From assembly GCA_023423065.1 (NCBI GenBank), contig JAFAGC010000076.1, positions 1 through 64,000 on the forward strand: 64,000 nucleotides of DNA, written 5' to 3'. This document shows positions 8,715 through 17,249 of this stretch, piece by piece. Source of the stretch: Pseudomonadota bacterium (GTDB lineage: Bacteria > Pseudomonadota > Gammaproteobacteria > Steroidobacterales > Steroidobacteraceae). A program made the position numbers and the translations under genes. The stretch's first letter is position 1. Each line of letters opens with the position of its first letter. Below the pieces are notes generated by a model. That model was not told the origin of the DNA. It did no database searches and saw only the letters and a program-made list of their open reading frames with translations.

Positions 8715-9731
8715 ATGGCCGTGAAGAAGAAGGCGCAGACCAGGAACCCACGGGCCAGGAAAAGCGGCAAGCGCGGCGTGAAACTCGCGCCGAGCGCGGT
8801 GAAGCGAGGACTCGCGGCCACCGAGGTCGCGCTGCCGATCGACCATGCCGAGATTGCCGCGGTCGTCGAACTCGTGAGCAAGGCCGGCGGCGCGCCGCTC
8901 GGTGCGTATCGCGAACCACTCGGCGGCCGGCCTCTCCTGCTCGCATCACTGCCGTTTTCCGCGGTACAACCCACGCCCTTTCAGCGCGACCTGTCGCCGA
9001 CGCACGCCAAGCGACTCGCGGGAGCCATCGAGGCGACATCCGCGTTTCTCGATCCACTCATCGTCGTGCGCGGCGAGGACGGCCGCTTCTGGACGCCGAA
9101 CGGCCGCCACCGGCTGGCCGCCGCGAAGGTGCTCGGCCTCAAGCAGATCACGGTGCTGATCTCGCCCGACGAAACGCTTTCGTATCGCATCCTCGCGCTG
9201 AACACCGAGAAGGCGCACAACCTCAAGGACAAGTCGCTAGAAGTCGTGCGCATGGCGCGCAATCTCGCGAAGCGCGAACCGACGCGCACCGAGGCCTCCC
9301 TGGCCGCGGAGTTCGAAGCGGCCGAGTTGCTCACGCTCGGTCTCGTATATGAAGAGAACCTGCGCTTCGGCGGCGGCGCGTACAGCCCCGTGCTCAAGAA
9401 GGTAGACCGGCTCACGACCAAGGCACTGCCCGCCGCGTTGCGCGAGCGCTCGGCCTACGCCGCCCGGCTGATGGAAATAGACGCCGAAGTGAAACGAATC
9501 GTCGCCGAGCTGCAAGCCCGCGGCATGAAGTCGCCCTATCTACGCAGCTACGTCGTGGCGCGCATCAATCCGGTGCGATTCCACAAGATGAAGGCCGGTG
9601 ACAAGAAACCCGCGATGCCGATCGCCCAGGCACTGCTGCGCATGTTGTCCGCCGCGAAGAAATTCGACCTTAACAAGGTGAACATGAGCGACTTGGCCTA
9701 CGTAGCCGCTGGCGCCGAGTCGGCCGAATGA
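8715..9731 (+). CDS. ParB/Srx-fold N-terminal domain protein, not a canonical partition protein
   Basis: Protein of 338 aa with a very basic N-terminus (Lys/Arg-rich to about residue 30). A ParB-like nuclease/CTPase fold follows (about residues 75-160), seen in 'PFQRDLSPTHAKRLAGAI', 'FLDPLIVVRGEDG' and 'TPNGRHRLAAAKVLG', the last corresponding to the GxRRxxA CTP-binding box. The rest is helical and could bind DNA. The start at 8715 follows GGAG at 8701-8704 and overlaps nothing. No parA or parS neighbours it. It sits just behind ndh, so it is unlikely to be the chromosomal segregation ParB. Such stand-alone ParB-domain proteins are common in Proteobacteria and mostly uncharacterised. Confidence 0.8.
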   Translation: MAVKKKAQTRNPRARKSGKRGVKLAPSAVKRGLAATEVALPIDHAEIAAVVELVSKAGGAPLGAYREPLGGRPLLLASLPFSAVQPTPFQRDLSPTHAKRLAGAIEATSAFLDPLIVVRGEDGRFWTPNGRHRLAAAKVLGLKQITVLISPDETLSYRILALNTEKAHNLKDKSLEVVRMARNLAKREPTRTEASLAAEFEAAELLTLGLVYEENLRFGGGAYSPVLKKVDRLTTKALPAALRERSAYAARLMEIDAEVKRIVAELQARGMKSPYLRSYVVARINPVRFHKMKAGDKKPAMPIAQALLRMLSAAKKFDLNKVNMSDLAYVAAGAESAE

Positions 9732-10009
9732 GAAACCGCTACTAAGGGCGAAATATCCCTTCACCCCATGTGTCCGCCGAGTGTCCGCCGCGGACACTCT
9801 TTACTGCCGATTCCAATCACCTCGTCGACTCGGCGACGGGACGAAACGCCTCGTCGAGATTCGCAATCCGGTTTGCAACCGATTCGCGGGCCCGCGCGTC
9901 TATGTGGGCGTACCGATTGACAAGTATTTGACTCGCCCCTCACGCCGGCAAGCGATGAGTCGGAGCTGTCGTCGGCTTGTTTTCCGCTGTTTTTACCGGA
10001 GGATCAGCC
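9732..10009. other. Intergenic region with a GTGTCCGC palindrome
   Basis: This 278-bp region has no gene. At 9779-9799 a perfect 10-bp inverted repeat, GAGTGTCCGC then one base then GCGGACACTC, is preceded by a direct copy of GTGTCCGCCG at 9770. The same GCGGACAC core occurs in the hairpin at 25915. A TTGACA at 9917-9922 has no good -10 partner. GGAGGA at 9998-10003 is the ribosome binding site of the next gene. Confidence 0.6.
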
Positions 10010-10384
10010 ATGACTCAGAATGCTTACGTGATTCGTCGCGTTTCCGAACGCGTCGCATCCGCCGCGGCCGCCATCGCGATGACGGCGCTGCTCGCAATCG
10101 CCTCGGATGCGCGCGCCGAGAATACCGCCGCCGCTACCGAACCGCCGAAGGTCGCCGTCGAATACTCCGCTGTCGAGGCGGCGACCGACGAGGGTGCGGC
10201 CAAGCTCTATCAGAAGCTCAAGATCGCCGCCCACTCGGTGTGCGATGTGTACGACGGCAAGACGCTTCAGCAGAAAGTCGTCGAGAAGAAGTGCTACGAG
10301 AAGACGCTTCAGGCCGCGGTGAACAAGGTCAATGCCTATCGCGTGACCGCGCTCTACGAATCGGACGCCCGCGAGTTCGGTTGA
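10010..10384 (+). CDS. UrcA family secreted protein
   Basis: Small exported protein (124 aa) of the UrcA family, named from alphaproteobacteria and also frequent in Steroidobacteraceae-like genomes; its function is unknown. An N-terminal signal peptide ends near SDARAEN. The family pattern follows: 'VEYSAVEAATDEGAAKLY', then 'LKIAAHSVCDVYDG' with the first conserved Cys, and 'EKKCYEKTLQAAVNKVN' with the second, which may form a disulphide. The start at 10010 is chosen for the GGAGGA site 7 bp upstream. An upstream ATG at 9977 would add an unlikely extension. It is followed by a strong hairpin and a convergent muramidase-like gene. Confidence 0.8.
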   Translation: MTQNAYVIRRVSERVASAAAAIAMTALLAIASDARAENTAAATEPPKVAVEYSAVEAATDEGAAKLYQKLKIAAHSVCDVYDGKTLQQKVVEKKCYEKTLQAAVNKVNAYRVTALYESDAREFG

Positions 10385-10403
10385 TACGCCGGGCGGAAGA
10401 CAT

Positions 10404-10434
10404 GGGGCTTCGGGTCGGTCGGATCCGAAGCCCC
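10404..10434. terminator. Hairpin between convergent urcA-like and namZ-like genes
   Basis: A perfect 10-bp stem, GGGGCTTCGG (10404-10413) with CCGAAGCCCC (10425-10434), and an 11-nt loop lie between two converging genes. No T run follows on either strand, so it may work as a Rho-assisted or 3'-stabilising structure rather than a classic intrinsic terminator. Confidence 0.5.
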
Positions 10435-10445
10435 TGCCGCCAGGC

Positions 10446-11654
10446 TCAGCGATAGAGCATCAGCTCGGCCCGCTCCTCTTCCCACTCGCGTTCGTCGCGA
10501 CGCGCGAGCGCGTCGAGATCGGCGGGCACCGCCGCCGGATCGTCCACCCATTCGCGCAGCAGCGGGCTGCCGTTGATGAGATCGATCGCGAGCCGGGTGT
10601 GTTCGTACTCGTAGGGGAAGTCGCGCCACAGCGGATATTCACCGCGCAGCCGTCGAATGCATTTGAAGGCGCCGGCCATCAGCCGCCAGGGTTTGAACTC
10701 GCCGTGCTGGTACGCGCCGTCATCCACGTGAATCTGGAAGCCCGCGCACAACTTGCCCTGGTACTTGTGAAAGGTCGGCTCGAACCAGCAGGGCCGCAGG
10801 CGGCATCCCTCGATCCATGCCGGCACGATGCGCTGCATCGCGGTGAGCAGCGAGCGAGGATCGAGCCCCGGCGCACCCAGCACTTCCAGCGGCCGCGTCG
10901 TGCCGCGGCCTTCCGACAGTGTCGTTCCCTCGAGCATCACCGTGCCCGCATACGCGCGCGCCATCGAGAGGCTCGCCGCGTTCGGGCTCGGATTCACCCA
11001 GGGACGTTCGCCGAGCGGCCAGCCGTAACCCGGCGCTTCTTCCGGCTTCCAGCCGCGCATCGATATCACCCGGTAGTCGACCGCGAGCTTGAAGTGACTC
11101 ACGAACCACATGCCGAGCTCGCCCAGCGTCAGGCCATGGCGCATCGGCAACGGACCCGCGCCGACGAAACTTTCCCAACCCGGACGAAGCTTCAAGCCCT
11201 CGACCGGCCGCCCCGCCGGATTCGGCCGATCGAGCACCCAGACCGTCTTGCCGTGCTTCGCGGCGGCCTCGAGCACATATAAGAGTGTGGTGATGAACGT
11301 GTAGATGCGGCAGCCGAGATCCTGCAGGTCGACGAGCAACACGTCGAAATGCCCGAGCATCTCCTCCGTGGGCCGGCGGACTTCGCCGTAGAGACTGAAT
11401 ACGGGGATGGCATGCACCGGGTCGCGGAAGTCGGGCGACTCGACCATGTTGTCCTGCTTGTCGCCGCGCAGGCCGTGCTGCGGACCGAAGGCCGCGGTGA
11501 TCTCGAGTCCGCGCACGGCGCGCAACGCGTCGAGCGAGTGTTCGAACTGCGCGGTCATGGACGCGGGATGCGCGAGCAATGCGATCCGCCGTCCCTCGAG
11601 CTCGCGCAACAGTTTGATGTCGCCTAACAGGCGATCGATGCCGAATTGAACCAC
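10446..11654 (-). CDS. NamZ-like exo-beta-N-acetylmuramidase (DUF1343)
   Basis: Member of the DUF1343 family (402 aa), which includes the exo-beta-N-acetylmuramidase NamZ of Bacillus subtilis and Tannerella that removes terminal MurNAc from peptidoglycan fragments. The family pattern is clear: 'LEGRRIALLAHPAS', 'AAFGPQHGLRGDKQDN', 'DVLLVDLQDLGCRIYTF', 'VLDRPNPAGRPVEG' and 'GTTLSEGRGTTRPLEV'. Unlike secreted homologues it has no signal peptide, so it would act in the cytoplasm, perhaps in recycling imported muropeptides. No other recycling gene adjoins it. It may be cotranscribed with the DOMON-like gene upstream (29-bp gap). The family assignment is strong; the enzymatic role is inferred. Confidence 0.88.
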   Translation of the reverse strand: MVQFGIDRLLGDIKLLRELEGRRIALLAHPASMTAQFEHSLDALRAVRGLEITAAFGPQHGLRGDKQDNMVESPDFRDPVHAIPVFSLYGEVRRPTEEMLGHFDVLLVDLQDLGCRIYTFITTLLYVLEAAAKHGKTVWVLDRPNPAGRPVEGLKLRPGWESFVGAGPLPMRHGLTLGELGMWFVSHFKLAVDYRVISMRGWKPEEAPGYGWPLGERPWVNPSPNAASLSMARAYAGTVMLEGTTLSEGRGTTRPLEVLGAPGLDPRSLLTAMQRIVPAWIEGCRLRPCWFEPTFHKYQGKLCAGFQIHVDDGAYQHGEFKPWRLMAGAFKCIRRLRGEYPLWRDFPYEYEHTRLAIDLINGSPLLREWVDDPAAVPADLDALARRDEREWEEERAELMLYR

Positions 11655-11683
11655 GCGCCTAGCTTAACTGACGTGCGCGCGCG

Positions 11684-12238
11684 TCATCGCAGTTCGACGA
11701 TAAATGCCGCCGCGTCGTGGAAGTCGGGTTTCCCGGGCGGATGGCGCAGCGCCCAATATGACAATGCGCCGGACCTGTTCTCGACGACCGCGCTGCAACC
11801 GACCCGCAACACCCCGCCCGGGGAATCCCCGGCGAACCAGTCCGAGTCGAGGACGACGTTCAATCCGAGCGAATCGGTGTCGACGCGCCAGCGTGCCTCG
11901 GAAGGAGATTCGTCGAGCGTGGCCATGCCAGCGCGGTAGTTCGCGAAACGGTACGCGGCCCAGGCCCCCGACGGAGCGAAGTTGTATTCGCGGTACTCGT
12001 GCTGACCGCGGCTCACGAAGACTTCGAAACAGGTGTGATGCCACAGGCCGTCCGCGCGCACTGGCGCCCGAGGTCGAGGCACTTCGATCGAGTCGGCATC
12101 GGCGCGCAGCCGGAATTCGAGCTCGAGCCTGCTGGCGGACGCTCGCCGCACTTTCACCGAGAATTCACCGACACCGCCCCGCTCGCATGCCGGATGAGGT
12201 GAGAGGGCCCGGCGCGCGGGCGGAAAATCGTTGGGCAT
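11684..12238 (-). CDS. DOMON-like domain protein
   Basis: Protein of 184 aa resembling the DOMON-like group, a beta-sandwich fold that in relatives binds haem or sugars. Features are 'LELEFRLRADADSIEVPRP', 'DGLWHHTCFEVFVSRG' and 'YREYNFAPSGAWAAYRF', followed by a second strand-rich half. There is no signal peptide from the chosen start (MPNDFPPARRALSPHP). The longer reading from 12364 would overlap the start of the divergent methyltransferase gene and is rejected. It lies just upstream of the NamZ-like gene on the same strand. In other bacteria DOMON-like genes often adjoin DUF1343 genes, which supports the pairing, though I state that from memory. Confidence 0.7.
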   Translation of the reverse strand: MPNDFPPARRALSPHPACERGGVGEFSVKVRRASASRLELEFRLRADADSIEVPRPRAPVRADGLWHHTCFEVFVSRGQHEYREYNFAPSGAWAAYRFANYRAGMATLDESPSEARWRVDTDSLGLNVVLDSDWFAGDSPGGVLRVGCSAVVENRSGALSYWALRHPPGKPDFHDAAAFIVELR

Positions 12239-12354
12239 CGCGGCAAGCATACGCCACGCTTGCGCGTCGCTGCGCTCGCCAGGATGAGTGCCCGTCACGC
12301 CGAACGTTTTTCCGACCCACGCCACGGCGCGCATAATGGACGCAGGAGAATCCC

Positions 12355-13101
12355 ATGAAGACATTCATCGCCTGCACCCTCCTGGTCCTGGCCGCGCCCT
12401 CGTTCGCTGCCGACGCATCACCGATCGAGAAGGCCATCGCGGATCCAGCGCGCACCGCGGCGGACCGCGAGCGCGACGCGCGCGACAAGCCGGCGGAAGT
12501 GCTGGCCTTCGCGGGCGTAAGGCCCGGCATGGTCGTCGCCGACCTCTTCTCCGCCGGCGGGTATTACACCGAGTTGTTAGCCGGGATCGTCGGCGCCGAC
12601 GGCAAGGTGCTGGCCGTGAACAACGTGCCGTACGCGGCGTTCGCCAGGGACGCCATCAAGGCGCGCTTCACCGAGGGCCGCCTGCCGAACGTCGAGCGGC
12701 GGCTGGTCGAGGCCAGCTACATGAACCTGCCGCCGAAGAGCGTCGACCTCGCCGTGATCGTCATGGCTTACCACGACGTCTACTGGATCGATGAAAAGGA
12801 AGGCTGGCCGGAAATCAATACGGCTGGTTTCCTCGACTCGCTCAAACGCATGCTCAAGCCCGGCGGCAAGCTGCTGATCGTCGATCACAACGCGGCGCCC
12901 GGGACCGGCAAGGAAGTCGCGGGCACGCTGCACCGCCTGAACGAGCAGTGGGCGCGCCAGAGCCTCACCGCGGCCGGATTCGAGTTCGAGAAGTCGTACG
13001 ACGGACTGCGAAATCCGCATGACCAGCTCGACAAGATGGTTTACGACCCGGCGGTCAAGGGCAAGACCGACCGGTACGTGCACCTGTACCGCATGAAGTA
13101 G
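12355..13101 (+). CDS. Exported class I SAM-dependent methyltransferase-like protein
   Basis: Protein of 248 aa with a cleavable signal peptide (MKTFIACTLLVLAAPSFAAD) before a Rossmann methyltransferase domain. The SAM motif I region reads 'MVVADLFSAGGYYTELLAG' and is followed by 'GKVLAVNN', 'VDLAVIVMAYHDVYW' and 'LKPGGKLLIVDHN'. Export is odd because the periplasm has no known SAM pool. Proteins with this layout are nevertheless common in Proteobacteria, and their role is unknown. It starts with a good context (GGAG about 8 bp before the ATG). It is transcribed alone, convergent with the cytochrome gene. Confidence 0.8.
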   Translation: MKTFIACTLLVLAAPSFAADASPIEKAIADPARTAADRERDARDKPAEVLAFAGVRPGMVVADLFSAGGYYTELLAGIVGADGKVLAVNNVPYAAFARDAIKARFTEGRLPNVERRLVEASYMNLPPKSVDLAVIVMAYHDVYWIDEKEGWPEINTAGFLDSLKRMLKPGGKLLIVDHNAAPGTGKEVAGTLHRLNEQWARQSLTAAGFEFEKSYDGLRNPHDQLDKMVYDPAVKGKTDRYVHLYRMK

Positions 13102-13116
13102 CCGGCTAACTACACG

Positions 13117-13569
13117 CTACTGCCCGGAGGGCGCCGGGATGCCGGAGCGCGCCTCGGCGACCTGCGCGGCCGTGACCGCGGACGCGCCCTTGCCGAACTT
13201 CTCGCGGATGTAGGTGAGGATGGCCGCGAGATCCTCGTCCGGGAGATGACCGAACGCGGGCATCACGTTGGAGTTGTCGCTTTCCTTGCGCTGCGCGGAA
13301 TCGAAGCCGCCCGTCATGACGAAAAGGGCGAGCGCACGCGCATCGCCCGTGACCCACGTGCCGCCCGCGATCGCGGGTTGCATGTTGGGAACGCCACCGC
13401 CGTCGGCCTGGTGACAGGACAGGCAATGGCGACCGTAGAGTCGCTGACCCGCCGGGCGCTCATCCGCCGCGGCGGACGTGGCCGCATCAGCCGCGAGCGC
13501 GGCGCCCGCCGCGAGCAACAGCACGGGAAGTATTCGCAGCGCACGTTGCGGCGTGCCGCTCACGTTCAT
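13117..13569 (-). CDS. Periplasmic c-type cytochrome
   Basis: Small class I cytochrome c (150 aa). A signal peptide ends near ALAAD, the haem-attachment motif CLSCH is followed by 'QADGGGVPNMQPAIAGG', and a likely axial Met lies in 'NVMPAFGHLPDEDL'. Its start overlaps the stop codon of the PQQ-dehydrogenase gene by 4 bp, so the two are translationally coupled. This matches the common pairing of a quinoprotein dehydrogenase with the cytochrome that takes its electrons to the respiratory chain. Confidence 0.9.
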   Translation of the reverse strand: MNVSGTPQRALRILPVLLLAAGAALAADAATSAAADERPAGQRLYGRHCLSCHQADGGGVPNMQPAIAGGTWVTGDARALALFVMTGGFDSAQRKESDNSNVMPAFGHLPDEDLAAILTYIREKFGKGASAVTAAQVAEARSGIPAPSGQ

Positions 13570-14801
13570 TTTCCACCGTGCGAAATCCGCCAGACGCGTC
13601 CTTTCTGCGAATCGGCCACGTAGAGCGCGCCGTCCGGCGCCACCGCGAGACCCACCGGGCGGTACCGCGCATTGCGCGGGTTGTTGTCCGCGATCTCGCC
13701 CGCGAATCCGTCGGCCAGGACCTCGTAGGCGCCGTTGGGCTTGCCGTTCTTCATCGGCTGGAACACGACTTTGTAACCGGCCTGCGGCTCGGGCGCGCGA
13801 TTCCAGCTCCCGTGGAACGCGATGATCGCGCCACCCTGGTACTTCGCCGGGAAGTTCTTGCCGGAATAGAACAGCAGGTCGTTAGGGGCCCAATGCGCCG
13901 GGAACGCCACGAGCGGATCCGGGTACTTGCCCGCCTCGGGCGCCTTCTTGCCGTCGCCGCCGTACTCGGGCGCCAGGACGCGGTGGCCCAGCTTGTTGTC
14001 CCAGAACGTGTACGGCCAGCCGTAGTTTCCGCCGTCGGTGAGCCGGTGGAATTCCTCGGCCTGGCGCGTCGCGTTGTCCTCCGCGGTATAGAGCGCGGGG
14101 AACAGGGTATCGAGCGAGTCGCGGCCATGAATCACCGCGTACAACCCGTTCACGCCGGGGTTCCATTCGATCGCCACCGCGTTGCGGATGCCGGTCGAGA
14201 AGCGCCTGCCGTCGGCCGGCGTCTGGTTCAACTTGTTGCCGTCGAAGACCCACACGCCGCCGTATTTCTCGAGGATCGGGCAGGGGTTCATGCCGAGCGA
14301 TCCTTCCTGGCGGTCTTTCTCCTGGCACGAGTTCGAGGGCGCGCCGACGTTCACGTACAGCGTGCCCTTCTTATCCAGCGCGAAGGTCTTGTCCGCGTGC
14401 TGGCGCTCGCGCGGGAATCCGTCGACCACGGTTTCGCGCGAACCCTTCGGCACGAGCTCTTTCGGATCGAGCGCGTAGCGGTACACGCCGACGTCGTCGG
14501 ATACGTACAGGTGGTTCTCGTGGATCAGGATTCCGGTGCCCTTCACGTCGCCGAACGGCGTGACGACGTCGGCCTTGAAATCGCCGTTGGTGTCGCGCAT
14601 CGCGATCAGTCCGTTGCGGCCCGCGACGTAGATGTCGCCGTTCGCGCGGATGGCGAGATGGCGGGCGGTGCCCTGCCCCTCCTGCACCACGACGGCGCTG
14701 AATCCCTCGGGCAGTTTCAGACCGGAATCGTCGGCCGCGGCGGCGGTGGCGGCCAGGCCCGCGATCGCCAGGCTAACTACTCGAACGAGATGCGTACGCA
14801 T
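13566..14801 (-). CDS. PQQ-dependent sugar (sorbosone-type) dehydrogenase
   Basis: Periplasmic beta-propeller dehydrogenase (411 aa) of the soluble glucose/L-sorbosone dehydrogenase family, predicted to oxidise an aldose or related sugar using PQQ. A signal peptide is seen (MRTHLVRVVSLAIAGLAATA). Propeller motifs include 'LPEGFSAVVVQEGQGTARHL', 'STGIRNAVAIEWNP', 'GGNYGWPYTFWDN' and 'PVGLAVAPDGALYVADSQKG'. The catalytic His of the family probably lies in 'RERQHADKTF' or 'AVIHGRDSLD'. It is followed at once by the coupled cytochrome c. No PQQ biosynthesis genes are in the window, so the substrate and cofactor source cannot be told. Confidence 0.88.
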   Translation of the reverse strand: MRTHLVRVVSLAIAGLAATAAAADDSGLKLPEGFSAVVVQEGQGTARHLAIRANGDIYVAGRNGLIAMRDTNGDFKADVVTPFGDVKGTGILIHENHLYVSDDVGVYRYALDPKELVPKGSRETVVDGFPRERQHADKTFALDKKGTLYVNVGAPSNSCQEKDRQEGSLGMNPCPILEKYGGVWVFDGNKLNQTPADGRRFSTGIRNAVAIEWNPGVNGLYAVIHGRDSLDTLFPALYTAEDNATRQAEEFHRLTDGGNYGWPYTFWDNKLGHRVLAPEYGGDGKKAPEAGKYPDPLVAFPAHWAPNDLLFYSGKNFPAKYQGGAIIAFHGSWNRAPEPQAGYKVVFQPMKNGKPNGAYEVLADGFAGEIADNNPRNARYRPVGLAVAPDGALYVADSQKGRVWRISHGGK

Positions 14802-15121
14802 GGAAACTCACTCCTCTGATTGGCCCGATCGGCCCAGGTTGGCGACACCGCAAGCAAGCCCCGGAACCCGGTCGGCCACCCCGGTGAGGGCGGTGCAATG
14901 TAACAAAAGCCGGCGGCGACCCGGTGTCAGTGTCATCGCTGGGGCCGGCCGTCATCTTTTCCGGACACGCAACAGATGACTCCCCGGGAGGACTTTTCCG
15001 TGACCGGACATGGATTGGAAATCATCGAGTTAGTTCCAGCCTGCGCCGACCGCCCATCGTGGGCGCCCGGGACTCGCCAATGTCCGAGGGACCGTGCATA
15101 TTCTCCCGGGAGACTCATCGA
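14802..15121. other. Divergent intergenic region with no recognised feature
   Basis: 320 bp lie between the PQQ-dehydrogenase and O-methyltransferase starts. I see no gene, strong hairpin or clear promoter. An upstream in-frame extension of the methyltransferase exists but lacks family similarity. GGGAG at 15108-15112 serves as its ribosome binding site. Confidence 0.4.
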
Positions 15122-15736
15122 ATGCCACCATTAGTAGACCCCGTCATCGAGCGCGTCCTCGTCGACTTCGAGCGGCGCGCGGAAGAAGAGCAGCGCCGCA
15201 CCATCGGCCCGGGCACGAACCTCGACGAGCTGCTCCTGTCGGTCGGTCGCGAGGCCGGCATGCTCATCTATCTACTCGCGTCGGGCGCGCAGTCGCGCCG
15301 CATCCTCGAACTCGGCACTTCGTACGGTTATTCCACCGTGTGGCTGGCGGCCGCGGCGCGGGCGACCGGCGGCAAGGTGGTGTCGCTCGAGCTGCGCGAT
15401 TTCAAGATCGAACATGCGCGCCAGGCGCTGACTCGCGCCGGGCTGTCCACACGCGTCGAATTCCATGCCGGCGACTGTCTCGAAACGCTGAAGACGCTGC
15501 CGGGGCCGTTCGATTTCGTGCTGCTCGACGTGTGGAAGGACCTTTACCTGCCCTGCTTCGAGCTGGTGCATCCCAAGCTCGCGCCGGGCGGCATGATCGT
15601 CGCGGACAACATGTTGCTGCCGGAGGTCGTGCGGCCGCAGGCCGAGGCCTACCGCGCGCGCGTGCGCGCCGCGGGCGACATGGACTCCGTGCTGGTCGAG
15701 GTCGGCAACGGCATCGAGATCAGCCGCAAGCGTTAG
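15122..15736 (+). CDS. O-methyltransferase (family 3, COMT-like)
   Basis: SAM-dependent methyltransferase of 204 aa. Motif I is 'RRILELGTSYGYSTVWLAAA', motif II includes 'GGKVVSLELRDFKIEHARQA', and the metal/acid region is 'FDFVLLDVWKDLYLPCFEL' followed by 'LAPGGMIVADNML'. These match the bacterial catechol/caffeoyl-CoA O-methyltransferase family, which uses a divalent cation. The start at 15122 is chosen because GGGAG lies 10 bp upstream and the family begins near here; the longer reading from 14924 is unlikely. The substrate is unknown. It is convergent with the Nramp-like gene. Confidence 0.82.
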   Translation: MPPLVDPVIERVLVDFERRAEEEQRRTIGPGTNLDELLLSVGREAGMLIYLLASGAQSRRILELGTSYGYSTVWLAAAARATGGKVVSLELRDFKIEHARQALTRAGLSTRVEFHAGDCLETLKTLPGPFDFVLLDVWKDLYLPCFELVHPKLAPGGMIVADNMLLPEVVRPQAEAYRARVRAAGDMDSVLVEVGNGIEISRKR

Positions 15737-15737
15737 T

Positions 15738-15765
15738 CTGGCCGGCTGGCAGCTGGGGCGGCCAG
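15738..15765. terminator. Possible terminator hairpin between convergent genes
   Basis: A 7-bp stem, CTGGCCG (15738-15744) with CGGCCAG (15759-15765), sits between the O-methyltransferase and Nramp-like stop codons. It has no T run, so the role is tentative. Confidence 0.35.
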
Positions 15766-15770
15766 GGCAC

Positions 15771-17249
15771 CTAGAGCAGCGATCTCGCAACCAGCACCGC
15801 GAAGAAGCCGTAGAACACCACCATTCCGACCAGCGCGGCGCGGCGCCACAGCGGCGGGCGCAGCGCGGGCGGCAATACCCGCGTATTGAGGTACAGCAGG
15901 TGCGCCGCGGAGATCACGAATATGACGCCGGCGATGTTCGCGCCGATCTGCAGCAGCATGATGGGCGGCGCGAGCCCGAGGGCGATCATTCCCCAGATCA
16001 CGACGACCGCGAGCACGCAGTAGTACACGAGGCGTGCGTCACCCCTGCTCCAGCCGCGCACGCGGCGGCTGCCGGTCCAGAGGATGTCGGTGATCGAGCG
16101 CGTCATGCCCTCGACACAGTCGAGCTGCGTCTTGAACAGGATCCATGCGCCGAGCCCGGCGACCACGAGGCCTAACAAGGGGCCGGCCGCGGCGCCGATC
16201 GTCTGCGCGAGCACCGCGCTGATCGCGAGACCCTTGATGTCGGTGCCGGCCGGCACGAACGTCACGTACAGCAGCGCCGGCAGCATCATGCCGAGCAGCG
16301 CGCCGATGAAGAACACGCCCCACTGGTCGACACGCACGATGCGCCACCAGCCGCGCCAGCGTTTCAGGTTCGCTGCGTCGGCTTCGAACATGAAGCCCGT
16401 TTCAGCGAGTTTGCTCTTCTCGCCGCCCACGGCGCCCGAGATGTATCCCACGCGGCTGCCCATGCCGTAACCCTTGTCGCGCGCCCAGTTGGACAGCGTG
16501 AGATTGAGCACGCCGCCGCCGCCCGAGTAACCGATGAGCGCGCCGAGCAGCAGCATGTCCATGTTGTCGGCGAGGAATCTGAACTCGCCGGCGGCGGTGC
16601 TGAAGCCGGTGAAACCGGCGAGCGCCGCGCCCCAGGTTGCCGCGGGAACGTAAATGAGACCGAGCACCAGGAAACCGCCGAGGATCACGGTCACGAGCGC
16701 CCAGTTGAGCATCTCGAGCGTGCGCGCGATGCGCCTGCCGAGCAGCAGCACGACCACGCACGCGAGGAACGTGCCGACGCCGATGAGGTAGTTAGTCGTC
16801 GAGTCCGCGGGCGGCTCCGGCAGACGGCCCAGGAACAGGAAGAAGATCGCCCCGGAGGCGGTGGCAGCCCACGCGGGCCAGCCGACCTGCAGGAAATACA
16901 GCAGCGAGTAGAACCAAGCCCAGAACGTGCGCCCCGGCCGCGTGCGCATGAAGCCCGTCACCACCGGCTCTCCCGTGGCCACCGTGTAGCGCATGAGCTC
17001 CGTATTGAAGACGGTCTGGAAGAACACCGCGACCAGCGTCACCCACAGCAGTGACAGGCCGTGTTTGACGAAGGTCGCCGGGCCGAGCAGGAATTCGCCG
17101 CTGCCGATGGAAACGCCGAGCACGATGACGCCGGGACCGCAGACGCCTATCCACGACAGCCCGCGCGGCATCGGCGGATCGGGAAGATCGGCGTGCTTCC
17201 AGGGAGCGAGGTCCTGCGAGTGGACTGGCCTGGAAGCTGCGTCGTTCAC
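15771..17249 (-). CDS. Nramp-related membrane transporter
   Basis: Polytopic inner-membrane protein (492 aa, about 11-12 helices) of the Nramp/LeuT-fold superfamily. The first helix reads 'GPGVIVLGVSIGSGEFLLGP' instead of the canonical DPGN metal-binding motif of MntH, and no clear MPH motif is seen in the region of helix 6. It therefore belongs to the divergent Nramp-related branch whose ion is uncertain and need not be Mn2+. Other features are 'GYSGGGGVLNLTLSNWARDKG' (partly shown) and a long soluble loop after it. The start overlaps the stop of a small signal-peptidase-like gene by 4 bp, implying coupled translation. Confidence 0.8.
   Translation of the reverse strand: MNDAASRPVHSQDLAPWKHADLPDPPMPRGLSWIGVCGPGVIVLGVSIGSGEFLLGPATFVKHGLSLLWVTLVAVFFQTVFNTELMRYTVATGEPVVTGFMRTRPGRTFWAWFYSLLYFLQVGWPAWAATASGAIFFLFLGRLPEPPADSTTNYLIGVGTFLACVVVLLLGRRIARTLEMLNWALVTVILGGFLVLGLIYVPAATWGAALAGFTGFSTAAGEFRFLADNMDMLLLGALIGYSGGGGVLNLTLSNWARDKGYGMGSRVGYISGAVGGEKSKLAETGFMFEADAANLKRWRGWWRIVRVDQWGVFFIGALLGMMLPALLYVTFVPAGTDIKGLAISAVLAQTIGAAAGPLLGLVVAGLGAWILFKTQLDCVEGMTRSITDILWTGSRRVRGWSRGDARLVYYCVLAVVVIWGMIALGLAPPIMLLQIGANIAGVIFVISAAHLLYLNTRVLPPALRPPLWRRAALVGMVVFYGFFAVLVARSLL

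Noticed and set aside
12355..13101. Cytoplasmic methyltransferase
   Set aside because: A clear signal peptide precedes the domain; export is more likely, even if puzzling.
15771..17249. Classical MntH manganese transporter
   Set aside because: The DPGN and MPH motifs needed for metal binding in MntH are absent.
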